From NCBI RefSeq assembly GCF_047123305.1, contig NZ_CP138918.1, forward strand, positions 3,162,001 to 3,226,000: a DNA stretch of 64,000 nt, in the 5' to 3' direction. The translations under genes were made by a program, and so were the position numbers. Numbering within the stretch: position 1 is the first letter of the stretch; every line of letters begins with the position of its first letter. The notes beneath the pieces were generated by a model. The model worked only from the letters and a program-made list of their open reading frames with translations. It made no database searches and had not been told where the DNA came from. Of this stretch, positions 9,031 to 16,885 are shown in pieces. The stretch comes from Thalassobius sp047123305 (GTDB taxonomy: Bacteria; Pseudomonadota; Alphaproteobacteria; Rhodobacterales; Rhodobacteraceae).

Positions 9031-9465
9031 TTAGCTTTCCGAGGGCAGGGTTTCTTGTTTGAGGAAACTGGCGATGTCACGTTCCGGTGCGCCGATAAGG
9101 GTCAGCGCCTCAGCCGCGGTTTTGGTGATGCTTGGGGTCAGTCCGGTGTGATCCTGCCAAAGTTTACTGACCAGAAGCGCCAGGCTTTGCCCAACCGGGG
9201 TGGGCGCCAGAAAAATTGCAGCTTTGGGGGAGTCCACCTGATCCAGTTCCGAGGCGCTGGCCTGCATGGTGCGGGTGGCTTTGGCGCTGTCTAACTGCAC
9301 GCCGGTCACATCGGTGAAATCGGAAAACTGCCGCAAAGCCGGATCATAGTTCGGATGGGTGACAAGATCTGCAAAGGCTTTGCCTGTTTCCCCGGCCCGG
9401 ATCAGACCGGAGAAGTGGAAATAGACCAGTCTGTCTCTCGACAGGATCTTGTAAGAAACAGTCAC
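9031..9465 (-). CDS. Unknown 144-residue protein, paralogue array 1 member D
   Basis: More diverged paralogue: SYKILSRDRLVYFHFSG, THPNYDPALRQFSDFTDVTG, QLDSAKA, IFLAPTP and the Trp of KLWQDH. The frame is open to 9633 but would then run into member E. GTG at 9465 has GAGGAAG upstream and aligns the N-terminus with relatives that begin MSVSYTIL or MPLSYQIF. It lacks the YATHP/GQNIL signature of A-C and resembles E and the second array more in DFTDVTG. Separated from C by 36 bases. Confidence 0.75.
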   Translation of the reverse strand: MTVSYKILSRDRLVYFHFSGLIRAGETGKAFADLVTHPNYDPALRQFSDFTDVTGVQLDSAKATRTMQASASELDQVDSPKAAIFLAPTPVGQSLALLVSKLWQDHTGLTPSITKTAAEALTLIGAPERDIASFLKQETLPSES

Positions 9466-9574
9466 GCGATCACACTTCCTCAGAGCTGGGGCCCAGTCCG
9501 AGTTTGGCAGATCAGCGTCTCCAATCAAGAAAATTCCACGCCGCATTGCCGCAAAACGGATGGGGTTGCTGCGA

Positions 9575-9988
9575 TTAAGGTGTGGAAATGGTGGCGAAAT
9601 TTTCGCTTTCCACGCCGAGTTGCCGCAGGGCATCGGCTTGGGATGTTTCGCAGATCATCACATCCGCCGGAAAGGGTTCCCAGGATTTCTGCACCAGCGA
9701 GGCCATGGCGCGGGACACGTCGTTCGGGGCCAGAACCATCATCTGAATACGCCCGCCATTGGGCAGCAGGCGTTTGACCTTTTCGGCCTGCATCGCCAGC
9801 ATTTTTTCCAGATCCACCTGCGCCCCGGTCACATGGGTCAGGTCAACAAGCTGCAACTGGTTCGGTTGGAAATCCGGGTCCTCCAGATAGGTGTAAAACA
9901 CCTCCAGCGTTTCTTCGGCGCGGACATAGCCTTGGTAACGTACAACGTTGAGGTTTTGATCCGCGAAGATTTGATAGCTGAGCGGCAT
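9575..9988 (-). CDS. Unknown 137-residue protein, paralogue array 1 member E
   Basis: First-transcribed member of the array. It reads MPLSYQIFADQNLNVVRYQG, EDPDFQPNQLQLVDLTHVTG, QVDLEKM, MMVLAPND and the Trp of KSWEPFP. The ATG at 9988 aligns with relatives; upstream in-frame codons read through the mmsA terminator and are discounted. The start codon is only 17 bases after the T run of that terminator, so there is little space for an independent promoter: expression may depend on read-through or on a promoter inside the end of mmsA. The VDLTHVTG-x-x-VD pattern is the most STAS-like of the five, though no phosphorylatable DSSG motif is present. Confidence 0.78.
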   Translation of the reverse strand: MPLSYQIFADQNLNVVRYQGYVRAEETLEVFYTYLEDPDFQPNQLQLVDLTHVTGAQVDLEKMLAMQAEKVKRLLPNGGRIQMMVLAPNDVSRAMASLVQKSWEPFPADVMICETSQADALRQLGVESENFATISTP

Positions 9989-10005
9989 GGGGGTCCCGTC
10001 CTTGC

Positions 10006-10035
10006 AAAAACAGGCCGGGAATTCACCCGGCCTGT
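10006..10035 (-). terminator. Intrinsic terminator after mmsA
   Basis: On the minus strand a perfect ten-base-pair stem, ACAGGCCGGG and CCCGGCCTGT, with a six-base loop, followed by T5. It lies 26 bases after the mmsA stop and ends 17 bases before the start of array member E. Confidence 0.9.
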
Positions 10036-10061
10036 CCATAGTCTTAACAATTATTAAGAGA

Positions 10062-11561
10062 TCAATCCATCGCCTTGAAGGCGAACTCGCCGCCTTCTTT
10101 GATACCCGAGAACCACCGCGCGGTGACGGTCTTGGTCTTGGTGTAGAACTTGAACGCATCCGGGCCGTATTGGTTCAGGTCACCAAAGGCCGACTTCTTC
10201 CAACCACCGAAGGAGAAGTAGGACAGCGGCACCGGGATCGGGAAGTTGATGCCCACCATGCCGACGTTGACCTTGTTGGCAAAGTCACGCGCAGTGTCGC
10301 CATCCGCGGTGAAGATCGAAGTGCCGTTGCCATAGTCATTGGTCATGACCAGATCCAGCGCTTCTTCGTAGCTTTCGGTGCGCACCTGGCTCAGAACCGG
10401 GCCAAAGATCTCTTCTTTGTAGATGTCCATGTCTTTGGTCACCTTGTCAAAGAAGGTCGGGCCAACGTAGTAGCCGTCTTCATAGCCCTGCAGGCTGAAG
10501 TTGCGGCCGTCAGTGACCAGATCCGCGCCCTGTTCCTCGCCCGAGTTGATCAGGCCAACAATGCGGTCTTTGGCCTGTGCGGTGATGACGGGGCCGTAGT
10601 CCACGTCTTCTTCCGAGGTGTAGGGGCCAACTTTCAGCGCCTCAATGCGCGGCACCAGACGTTCCCGCAGCGCTTCGGCGGTTTTCTCACCCACCGGAAC
10701 GGCAACCGAGATCGCCATGCAGCGTTCGCCCGCGGCGCCGAAGCCCGCGCCAACCAGCGCGTCAGCGGCTTTGTCCATGTCCGCGTCGGGCATGATGATC
10801 ATGTGGTTCTTGGCACCACCGAAACACTGGGCGCGTTTGCCGTTGGTGGCGGCGCGGCCATAGATGTACTGGGCGATCGGGGTGGAGCCAACAAAGCCCA
10901 CAGCCTGAATGGTTTCATTGTCCAGGATGGCATCAACCGCTTCTTTGTCACCATTCACAACCTGCAGCACACCGTCGGGCAGGCCTGCTTCTTTGATCAG
11001 CTCGGCCAGACGCAGCGAGGTCGAGGGGCAGCGCTCGGACGGTTTCAGGATCATCGCGTTGCCAGCGGCCAGCGCAGGCGCCATTTTCCAAAGCGGGATC
11101 ATTGCAGGGAAGTTGAACGGGGTGATGCCCGCAACCACACCCAGCGGCTGGCGCATGGCATAAAGGTCAATGCCGGGGCCGCCGTCGTTCATGTATTCGC
11201 CTTTCAGCAGGCTCGGTGCGCCCATGCAGACTTCGACAACTTCCAGACCACGCTGCACGTCACCACGCGCGTCGGGCAGGGTTTTGCCGTGTTCGCGGCT
11301 GACCAGCTCGGCCAGTTCGTCCATGTGTTCGTTGATCAGGGCACCGAACTTCATCATCACCCGGGCGCGACGCTGCGGGTTGGTGGCGGCCCATTTGGGC
11401 TGCGCGGCAGCGGCTTTGGCGATGATGGCATCCATCTCGTCTTTGGTGGCGAGGGGCACCTTGCTGGCGGCTTCGCCGGTGGCAGGGTTGCAGTTTTCCG
11501 AGTAACGGCCCGAGGTGCCCGGCACCAGCTGACCGTCCACAAAGTTCATGATCTCTTGCAT
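10062..11561 (-). CDS. mmsA: Methylmalonate-semialdehyde dehydrogenase (CoA-acylating)
   Basis: Aldehyde dehydrogenase superfamily, 499 residues, the usual MmsA length. It converts methylmalonate semialdehyde (valine) and malonate semialdehyde to propionyl-CoA or acetyl-CoA with NAD and CoA. Landmarks are GITPFNFPAMIPLWK (about 143), the cofactor-loop GFVGSTPIAQYIYG (about 227) and the catalytic cysteine in GAAGERCMAISVAV (about 283). It has GGAGG before the ATG. Transcribed divergently from a LysR gene and followed by its own terminator, so it is a separate unit from the other three valine genes 2.7 kb downstream. Confidence 0.95.
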   Translation of the reverse strand: MQEIMNFVDGQLVPGTSGRYSENCNPATGEAASKVPLATKDEMDAIIAKAAAAQPKWAATNPQRRARVMMKFGALINEHMDELAELVSREHGKTLPDARGDVQRGLEVVEVCMGAPSLLKGEYMNDGGPGIDLYAMRQPLGVVAGITPFNFPAMIPLWKMAPALAAGNAMILKPSERCPSTSLRLAELIKEAGLPDGVLQVVNGDKEAVDAILDNETIQAVGFVGSTPIAQYIYGRAATNGKRAQCFGGAKNHMIIMPDADMDKAADALVGAGFGAAGERCMAISVAVPVGEKTAEALRERLVPRIEALKVGPYTSEEDVDYGPVITAQAKDRIVGLINSGEEQGADLVTDGRNFSLQGYEDGYYVGPTFFDKVTKDMDIYKEEIFGPVLSQVRTESYEEALDLVMTNDYGNGTSIFTADGDTARDFANKVNVGMVGINFPIPVPLSYFSFGGWKKSAFGDLNQYGPDAFKFYTKTKTVTARWFSGIKEGGEFAFKAMD

Positions 11562-11730
11562 GACAGAATCCTCCTAATGGTTGACCACAGGATAGGCTTG
11601 CAAAAATCCCAGAGAAAGACGTAAGTTTCCAAAACAGGTTTGCAGAAACGCAGGACGCCTCTGGGGCGGAGCCTTGCGGGCGCATTAGGCCAGTTGCAAA
11701 CCACAAGAAAACGGACTGGGGAGCGGGCGG
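11562..11730. promoter_or_regulatory. Divergent mmsA / lysR control region
   Basis: 169 bases between divergent starts. TTGCA occurs three times (11598, 11640 and 11694), each followed by an A-rich stretch such as TTGCAAAAA or TTGCAGAAA. These are candidate contact sites for the adjacent LysR protein, but no clean T-N11-A dyad was picked out, so this is only a suggestion. Confidence 0.3.
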
Positions 11731-12630
11731 ATGAATCCAAATTGGGATGATATGAAGGTGTTTCTGGCGGTGGCACGGCTGGAGAGCCTGTCCGCTGCCG
11801 GGCGGGACCTGAAGGTGGATCCGGCCACGGTGGGCCGTCGCATTGGCCGTTTTGAAGAGGAAATGGGCGCGCCGCTGTTTGCCAAATCGCCTCAGGGCTA
11901 CGCCTTGACCGATGCAGGCCAGCGGCTGCTGGCCCATGCCGAACGGGCCGAACAGGCCATGTCGGGCGCGATGGAGGAACTGGCGGGGCAGGCGGGCAAC
12001 CTGTCCGGCACCATCCGTATTGGCGCGCCCGATGGCTGCGCCAATTACCTTTTGCCCCATGTCTGCAGCAAGATCGCCGAAGAAAACCCCGATCTGGAAA
12101 TTCAGATTGTGGCGTTGCCGCGGGTGTTCAACCTGTCCAAACGTGAGGCTGACATGGCCATCGGTGTCTCGGCACCCGAAGCGGGCAACCGGCTGACTGT
12201 GCAGAAGATCACCGATTACAAACTGCACCTTGCCGCCGCCCGCAGCTATCTGATGCAATATCCCCGTATTGAGCATCTGAAGGATCTGCATGGCCACCGG
12301 TTGATCGGCTATATCCCCGATATGATCTTCGATAAAGAACTGGACTACCTGTCGGAATTGGGGATCAACAAGGTGAACCTGGCCTCCAATTCGGTGTCGG
12401 TGCAGTTCAACGCGATCCGCTCCGGGGCCGGGATCGGGGTGGTGCATGACTTTGCCATTCCGGCGGCACGCGGGTTCCGTAAGGTGCTGCCCGAACATGT
12501 CAGCCTGACCCGCAGTTTCTACCTGATCCGCCACTCCGATGACCGCCGGCTGGAGCGGATGAACCGTTTCGCGGCCGCCCTGATGGAAGGCTTGAAGGAA
12601 GAGGTTGTCCGGCTGGAGGCCCTGACCTGA
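11731..12630 (+). CDS. LysR-family transcriptional regulator, probable regulator of mmsA
   Basis: 299 residues with an N-terminal winged helix-turn-helix (residues 5-62: WDDMKVFLAVARLESLSAAG, then DPATVGRRIGRFEEEMG) and a C-terminal periplasmic-binding-like effector domain. The variant DPATVGRRI replaces the more usual QPAVSRQI and is typical of one LysR subgroup. Divergent placement from mmsA is the usual arrangement for a LysR protein and its target. The effector is unknown; a valine-pathway intermediate is a reasonable guess. Confidence 0.9.
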   Translation: MNPNWDDMKVFLAVARLESLSAAGRDLKVDPATVGRRIGRFEEEMGAPLFAKSPQGYALTDAGQRLLAHAERAEQAMSGAMEELAGQAGNLSGTIRIGAPDGCANYLLPHVCSKIAEENPDLEIQIVALPRVFNLSKREADMAIGVSAPEAGNRLTVQKITDYKLHLAAARSYLMQYPRIEHLKDLHGHRLIGYIPDMIFDKELDYLSELGINKVNLASNSVSVQFNAIRSGAGIGVVHDFAIPAARGFRKVLPEHVSLTRSFYLIRHSDDRRLERMNRFAAALMEGLKEEVVRLEALT

Positions 12631-12773
12631 TCGACGCACCCGGCCAGACCAATGCGTGTTTGCCTATGCGCAAGAACAACACAGGTTCGGCGATGTGACA
12701 CTTGTTTCCTTGACAGAGACGCGCCAGCGGGGGACGCTACTCTTACGAAATTATGTTGCGTAGGAGGCTGCTC

Positions 12774-13208
12774 ATGCTTGTACATCAGATCCTTAAGGCC
12801 AAAGGCGACACCGGCGTTGTGACCGTAAAACCGGGCACAGGCATATCGGAAGTTGCCCAAATTCTGGCAGAACGAAGGATCGGTGGCGTTGTGGTCTCTT
12901 CTGACGGGAAGGCAGCTGAAGGCATCATCTCGGAACGGGATATTGTGCGGGCGCTTGGTGTGCGCGGCGCGGGCTGTATGGAAGAGCTGGTCGACGATCT
13001 GATGATCCGCAATCCGGTCTGCGGGTCGCGCAATGACTCGGCTGATGACATCATGAAGCGGATGACAGAGGGCCGGTTCCGCCACATGCCGATCACCGAT
13101 AACGGCGTGCTGGTGGGCATTGTCACCATCGGCGATGTGGTTGCGGCCCGCCTGGATGAGCTGGCGATGGAACGCAACGCGCTGGAAGGGATGATCATGG
13201 GCCATTAG
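12774..13208 (+). CDS. Tandem CBS-domain protein
   Basis: 144 residues formed by two CBS domains (about 10-65 and 75-135) with motifs RRIGGVVVSSDGKAAEGIISERDIVRAL and GRFRHMPITDNGVLVGIVTIGDVV. CBS pairs bind adenine nucleotides and act as energy or redox sensors; the partner is unknown. The ATG at 12774 is chosen because GTAGGAGG stands six bases before it; an ATG seven codons earlier has no such site. Stand-alone proteins of this type are common in alphaproteobacteria. Confidence 0.9.
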   Translation: MLVHQILKAKGDTGVVTVKPGTGISEVAQILAERRIGGVVVSSDGKAAEGIISERDIVRALGVRGAGCMEELVDDLMIRNPVCGSRNDSADDIMKRMTEGRFRHMPITDNGVLVGIVTIGDVVAARLDELAMERNALEGMIMGH

Positions 13209-13391
13209 GCCCGATCATAAAACAGATGCGGCGGCGCGTGCGGATTGGCCCCACGTGACGCCGCGTTTCTTTGCACCTGCGGCATCGTAGAACTACAACC
13301 CCGTTCAATAGCGCTTGCATTTCCTTGGGCAATAATATTGCGTGCGCGCGGAAACACTGGAATGACATCGGCGTGGCGAGGGGGACTATCC

Positions 13392-13886
13392 ATGCGTATC
13401 GGCCTTTATCCCGGCACTTTTGATCCGATCACCCTGGGGCATGTGGACATCATCCGCCGCTCTGCCAGCCTGGTGGACCGTCTGGTCATCGGCGTGGCCA
13501 TCAACCGTGACAAGGGGCCCTTGTTCAGCCTCGAAGAGCGGGTGGCGATGATCGAACATGAAACCGCCAAACTGGCTGCGGAAACCGGCACTGAGATCGT
13601 GGTGCACCCCTTTGAAAACCTGCTGATCGACTGTGCCCGCGACGTTGGCGCACAGGTGATTGTGCGCGGCCTGCGTGCGGTGGCGGATTTCGAATACGAG
13701 TACCAGATGGTTGGCATGAACCGTGCAATGGACAGTTCGATTGAGACCGTGTTCCTGATGGCCGAAGCGCGCCACCAGGCCATTGCCTCGAAACTGGTGA
13801 AGGAAATCGCCCGGCTTGGCGGCGATATTTCGAAATTCGTGACCCCGGCGGTTCAGGAAAACCTGCTGGAGAAACTCAGCAGGTAG
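13392..13886 (+). CDS. coaD: Phosphopantetheine adenylyltransferase
   Basis: Penultimate step of coenzyme A synthesis: 4'-phosphopantetheine plus ATP to dephospho-CoA. The 164-residue product begins MRIGLYPGTFDPITLGHVDII, containing the nucleotidyltransferase T/HxGH-type motif (TLGH), and has VRGLRAVADFEYEYQM near 88-103 and the ISS-like DISKFVTP near the C-terminus. A longer frame open to 13245 adds a stretch without family similarity, so the ATG at 13392 is taken. Followed after four bases by a membrane protein gene, probably cotranscribed. Confidence 0.95.
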   Translation: MRIGLYPGTFDPITLGHVDIIRRSASLVDRLVIGVAINRDKGPLFSLEERVAMIEHETAKLAAETGTEIVVHPFENLLIDCARDVGAQVIVRGLRAVADFEYEYQMVGMNRAMDSSIETVFLMAEARHQAIASKLVKEIARLGGDISKFVTPAVQENLLEKLSR

Positions 13887-13890
13887 GATC

Positions 13891-14388
13891 ATGTCGAAAC
13901 AGGACGTCGCGGCGGAAGCACAGGTTGAAACAATCCTCACCATTCCCGTCCGGCGCCTGATCCTATGGCTGTCGCTGACGGCGGCGGCCATGGTGATGAT
14001 CCTGATCATCTGGGCCAGCACCCATAATCGCTATGTGATCACCGTGGACGTGCGCACGATGGATGCGCCGGTGCGCTGCTGGGAAGACATAGATGGGGGC
14101 CTGCTGAGCAAAAAACGCCGCGCCAGCCGGGACTTTGCCCCCAGCCGGTCTTATCTGGGCTACTGCGGCGTGGTGATGACCACCCACGGCTCTTTCGCCC
14201 TACCACAGACCTACCCACGCCCCTGGCTGGGCCAGACCCGCGCCGAGGTGCATGACCGGCTGAAACGCGGCTGCCGCTATGATCTGGTGGTCACCTCAGA
14301 ACACGGCCGCCCCAGCAAACGAGACGCCGGCCGCACCCTGCGCAATCCGCCCGAAATCCGCCGCGTGATGTTCAGCTACCCCTGCTAA
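13891..14388 (+). CDS. Unknown single-pass membrane protein
   Basis: 165 residues with one hydrophobic segment at about 24-43 (LILWLSLTAAAMVMILIIWA) and a basic soluble domain after it. That domain has four cysteines (RCWED, GYCGV, RGCRY and the terminal PC), suggesting a periplasmic domain with disulfides. I do not recognise the family. It starts four bases after coaD and is convergent with the small gene at 14414-14557. Confidence 0.7.
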   Translation: MSKQDVAAEAQVETILTIPVRRLILWLSLTAAAMVMILIIWASTHNRYVITVDVRTMDAPVRCWEDIDGGLLSKKRRASRDFAPSRSYLGYCGVVMTTHGSFALPQTYPRPWLGQTRAEVHDRLKRGCRYDLVVTSEHGRPSKRDAGRTLRNPPEIRRVMFSYPC

Positions 14389-14413
14389 GGGTTGCGCGCC
14401 GCCGCAAGCCCTC

Positions 14414-14557
14414 TCACCGCCAGAAGGCGATCCATTCGAGGAATTCGTCGAATTTCTTGCCAAGGAAGATGAGGTTGTCTCCGCCGGTCACGAAAAGATC
14501 GCCGCAGATTGCTGCGACGATCACAATGCCAAGTCCGATGGCAATTTGGTTGGTCAT
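14414..14557 (-). CDS. 47-residue single-pass membrane protein downstream of gap
   Basis: A short frame MTNQIAIGLGIVIVAAICGD, then LFVTGGDNLIFLGKKFDEFLEWIAFWR, with one transmembrane helix (about 5-22) and an amphipathic tail ending in aromatic and basic residues. It starts 25 bases after the gap stop on the same strand, so it is likely cotranscribed. Overall composition and position argue for a real gene; I recall similar tiny genes next to gap in related bacteria, but cannot verify that here. Function unknown. Confidence 0.65.
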   Translation of the reverse strand: MTNQIAIGLGIVIVAAICGDLFVTGGDNLIFLGKKFDEFLEWIAFWR

Positions 14558-14582
14558 TAAAGTGATCCGTAATGAATGGCCC

Positions 14583-15647
14583 TTAGGCCAATTCATGCCC
14601 GCGAACGGCCTCGGGATCAACCTTGCCTTTTTGCAGTTTCCCCATGGCAACGGCCACATCGGCCATCCGGCAGGAGAAACCCCATTCGTTGTCATACCAG
14701 GCCAGCACACGTACCAGACGGCCGCCGGTGACTTTGGTCTGGTCGGGGGCGAAGATCGAGCTTTCCTCGGTGTGGTTGAAGTCGATCGAGACCTTCTGTT
14801 CGGTGTCAAAGCCCAGAATGCCCTTCAGCGGACCATTGGCGGCGGCTTCGGCAACAACAGCGTTGATGTCGGCCACGGTCACGTCCCGTTTGGCGATGAA
14901 GGTCAGGTCCACGGCGGAAACATTCGGGGTCGGCACACGTACAGCGGAGCCATCCAGTTTGCCCTTCAGCGCGGGCAGCACCTCGCCCAGTGCCTTGGCC
15001 GCACCGGTGGAGGTTGGGATCATCGACATGGCGGCTGCACGGGCGCGGTAGAGATCGCTGTGGCGACGGTCCAGCGTCGGCTGGTCGCCGGTGTAGCTGT
15101 GGATGGTGGTCATGATGCCGGATTCAATGCCCACCTTTTCGTGCAGCACCTTGGCCAGCGGGGCCAGACAATTGGTGGTGCAGGAGCCGTTGGAGATCAT
15201 CACATCTTCGGCTGCCAGCGCGTCATTGTTGACGCCCATCACGATGGTTTTCTGCACGTTTTTGGCCGGGGCCGAGATCAGAACTGCCTTGGCGCCCTGT
15301 TCGATGTGTTTCTTGGCCTTTTCACCGTCGTTGAACTGACCGGTGCATTCCAGCACCACGTCAACGCCGCTCCAGTCCAGCTCATCCATGTTGTAGGTCG
15401 ACATGACCTCGAACTTGCCGCGGCCCAGATCCATCCAGTTTTTGCCAGCCTCATCGGTGCCGGTGGTCACTTCACCTGGGAAACGGCCATGAACCGAGTC
15501 ATAGCGCACCAGATGCGCCGCGGTTTCCAGCGGGCCGGTGGCGTTGATCTTGACCACTTTGATATCTTCGCGCGCGCTCTCTGCGATATGCATGAGGGTG
15601 CAGCGGCCAATGCGGCCAAATCCGTTGATGCCGACGGTGATGGTCAT
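14583..15647 (-). CDS. gap: Glyceraldehyde-3-phosphate dehydrogenase, type I
   Basis: Interconverts glyceraldehyde 3-phosphate and 1,3-bisphosphoglycerate with NAD(P). 354 residues: Rossmann start VGINGFGRIGR (5-15), catalytic SNGSCTTNCLAPL near 152-164 (the usual Ala of SNASCTTNC is Gly), and the C-terminal WYDNEWGFSCRM. The slightly long length and CRM ending differ from the commonest GapA, so an amphibolic or gluconeogenic paralogue is possible; cofactor preference cannot be read. Transketolase lies 3 kb away but on a different transcript. Confidence 0.93.
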   Translation of the reverse strand: MTITVGINGFGRIGRCTLMHIAESAREDIKVVKINATGPLETAAHLVRYDSVHGRFPGEVTTGTDEAGKNWMDLGRGKFEVMSTYNMDELDWSGVDVVLECTGQFNDGEKAKKHIEQGAKAVLISAPAKNVQKTIVMGVNNDALAAEDVMISNGSCTTNCLAPLAKVLHEKVGIESGIMTTIHSYTGDQPTLDRRHSDLYRARAAAMSMIPTSTGAAKALGEVLPALKGKLDGSAVRVPTPNVSAVDLTFIAKRDVTVADINAVVAEAAANGPLKGILGFDTEQKVSIDFNHTEESSIFAPDQTKVTGGRLVRVLAWYDNEWGFSCRMADVAVAMGKLQKGKVDPEAVRGHELA

Positions 15648-15855
15648 GGAAGGGTGACTCCTGTCTGTCGAAGGTCTGCGAATACTGCCTGTCCTATAGG
15701 CGGCAGTTTGCCTTGCGGAAAGGTTAAAAATGGCCGTTTTTCAGGATGTTGGCGCAAACATGGACCGATTGCGCTAACGATGGCGCAACCAGTCGCTTCC
15801 GGTCGGAGAAAGGATTGGTTAAGTTGGCGCTAACGATTGAAACGAGGGTATTTTC

Positions 15856-16827
15856 ATGAGCGGTCTTCTGGCTTTGTTGGATGATGTGGCAGCGATTGCC
15901 AAAGTGGCAGCCACCAGTATTGATGATGTGGCAGCCGCCGCCGCCAAAGCGGGGTCCAAGACCGCCGGTGTGATCATCGATGACGCGGCGGTGACACCAA
16001 AATATGTGCAGGGTTTTGCCCCGGCACGGGAGCTGCCGATCATCTGGAAAATCGCGCGCGGCTCTTTCTTTAACAAGCTGGTGATCCTGCTGCCGCTGGC
16101 GCTTTTGTTGTCAAACTTCGCGCCCTGGCTGGTGACGCCTTTGCTGATGCTGGGGGGCAGTTACCTGTGTTTTGAGGGGGCAGAGAAGATTTTCCACGTG
16201 CTGTTCCCGCATGGCGACAAACATATCGAGGCCGATATGTCGGTCAAAGACCCCGGCCATCTGGAAGAGGAAAAGGTCAAAGGCGCAATTAAGACCGACT
16301 TCATCCTGTCCGCTGAAATCATGACCATTTCCTTGGCGGCCATTGAAGCCAGCAATATCTACATGGAGGCCGCCACCCTGGCGCTAGTTGGCATCATGGT
16401 GACCGTGGCGGTCTATGGCTCGGTTGCCTTGATTGTGAAGATGGACGACGTCGGCCTTCATATGGCGCAGAACAGCGGGATTGGACTGCTGCGTGGCATG
16501 GGGCGGGGGCTGGTGAAGTTCATGCCCTTGCTGATGAAACTGCTGTCGATCATCGGCACCGCGGCAATGCTCTGGGTGGGCGGGTCGATCATGGTGCACG
16601 GGCTGAACGATCTGGGCCTGCCCCATCCCTATAAGGACATCAAAACCATCGCCGGTGATGTGGCCTATCTGGTGAGCGCGGATATGCAGGGCTTTGTCAA
16701 ATGGGCTGTCACCGCCGGTATCGACGGTGTGCTGGGGCTGATCTATGGTCTGCTGCTGATCCCACTGGCCACCCGTGTAGTGGGGCCGTTGATCGGGGCC
16801 GTGTCCGGCAAGAAACCGGCCCACTAA
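15856..16827 (+). CDS. DUF808 family inner-membrane protein (YedI-like)
   Basis: 323 residues starting MSGLLALLDDVAAIAKVAA, the hallmark N-terminus of DUF808 (YedI) proteins, with about six hydrophobic segments (for example LVILLPLALLLSNFAPWLVT and ALVGIMVTVAVYGSVALIV) and a central LFPHGDKHIEADMSVKDPGH stretch. Members are conserved inner-membrane proteins of unknown function. Its ATG follows a run of AT-rich sequence divergent from gap. Confidence 0.9.
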   Translation: MSGLLALLDDVAAIAKVAATSIDDVAAAAAKAGSKTAGVIIDDAAVTPKYVQGFAPARELPIIWKIARGSFFNKLVILLPLALLLSNFAPWLVTPLLMLGGSYLCFEGAEKIFHVLFPHGDKHIEADMSVKDPGHLEEEKVKGAIKTDFILSAEIMTISLAAIEASNIYMEAATLALVGIMVTVAVYGSVALIVKMDDVGLHMAQNSGIGLLRGMGRGLVKFMPLLMKLLSIIGTAAMLWVGGSIMVHGLNDLGLPHPYKDIKTIAGDVAYLVSADMQGFVKWAVTAGIDGVLGLIYGLLLIPLATRVVGPLIGAVSGKKPAH

Positions 16828-16846
16828 AGCTACGAAAACATCGGTG

Positions 16847-16872
16847 ACGCGCGGGGGCAAACCGCCCGCGCG
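16847..16872. terminator. GC-rich hairpin between convergent genes
   Basis: ACGCGCGGG and CCCGCGCGT form a nine-base-pair stem with an eight-base loop between the DUF808 stop and the beta-barrel gene stop. There is no T run on either strand, so if it terminates it is not a canonical intrinsic terminator. Confidence 0.4.
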
Positions 16873-16885
16873 TTGCCCAATGGGC

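Noticed and set aside
12674..12688. GAAC-N7-GTTC near the CBS gene as an SOS box
   Set aside because: The half-sites are inverted, while the alphaproteobacterial operator is a direct repeat GTTC-N7-GTTC; no DNA-damage link of the gene.
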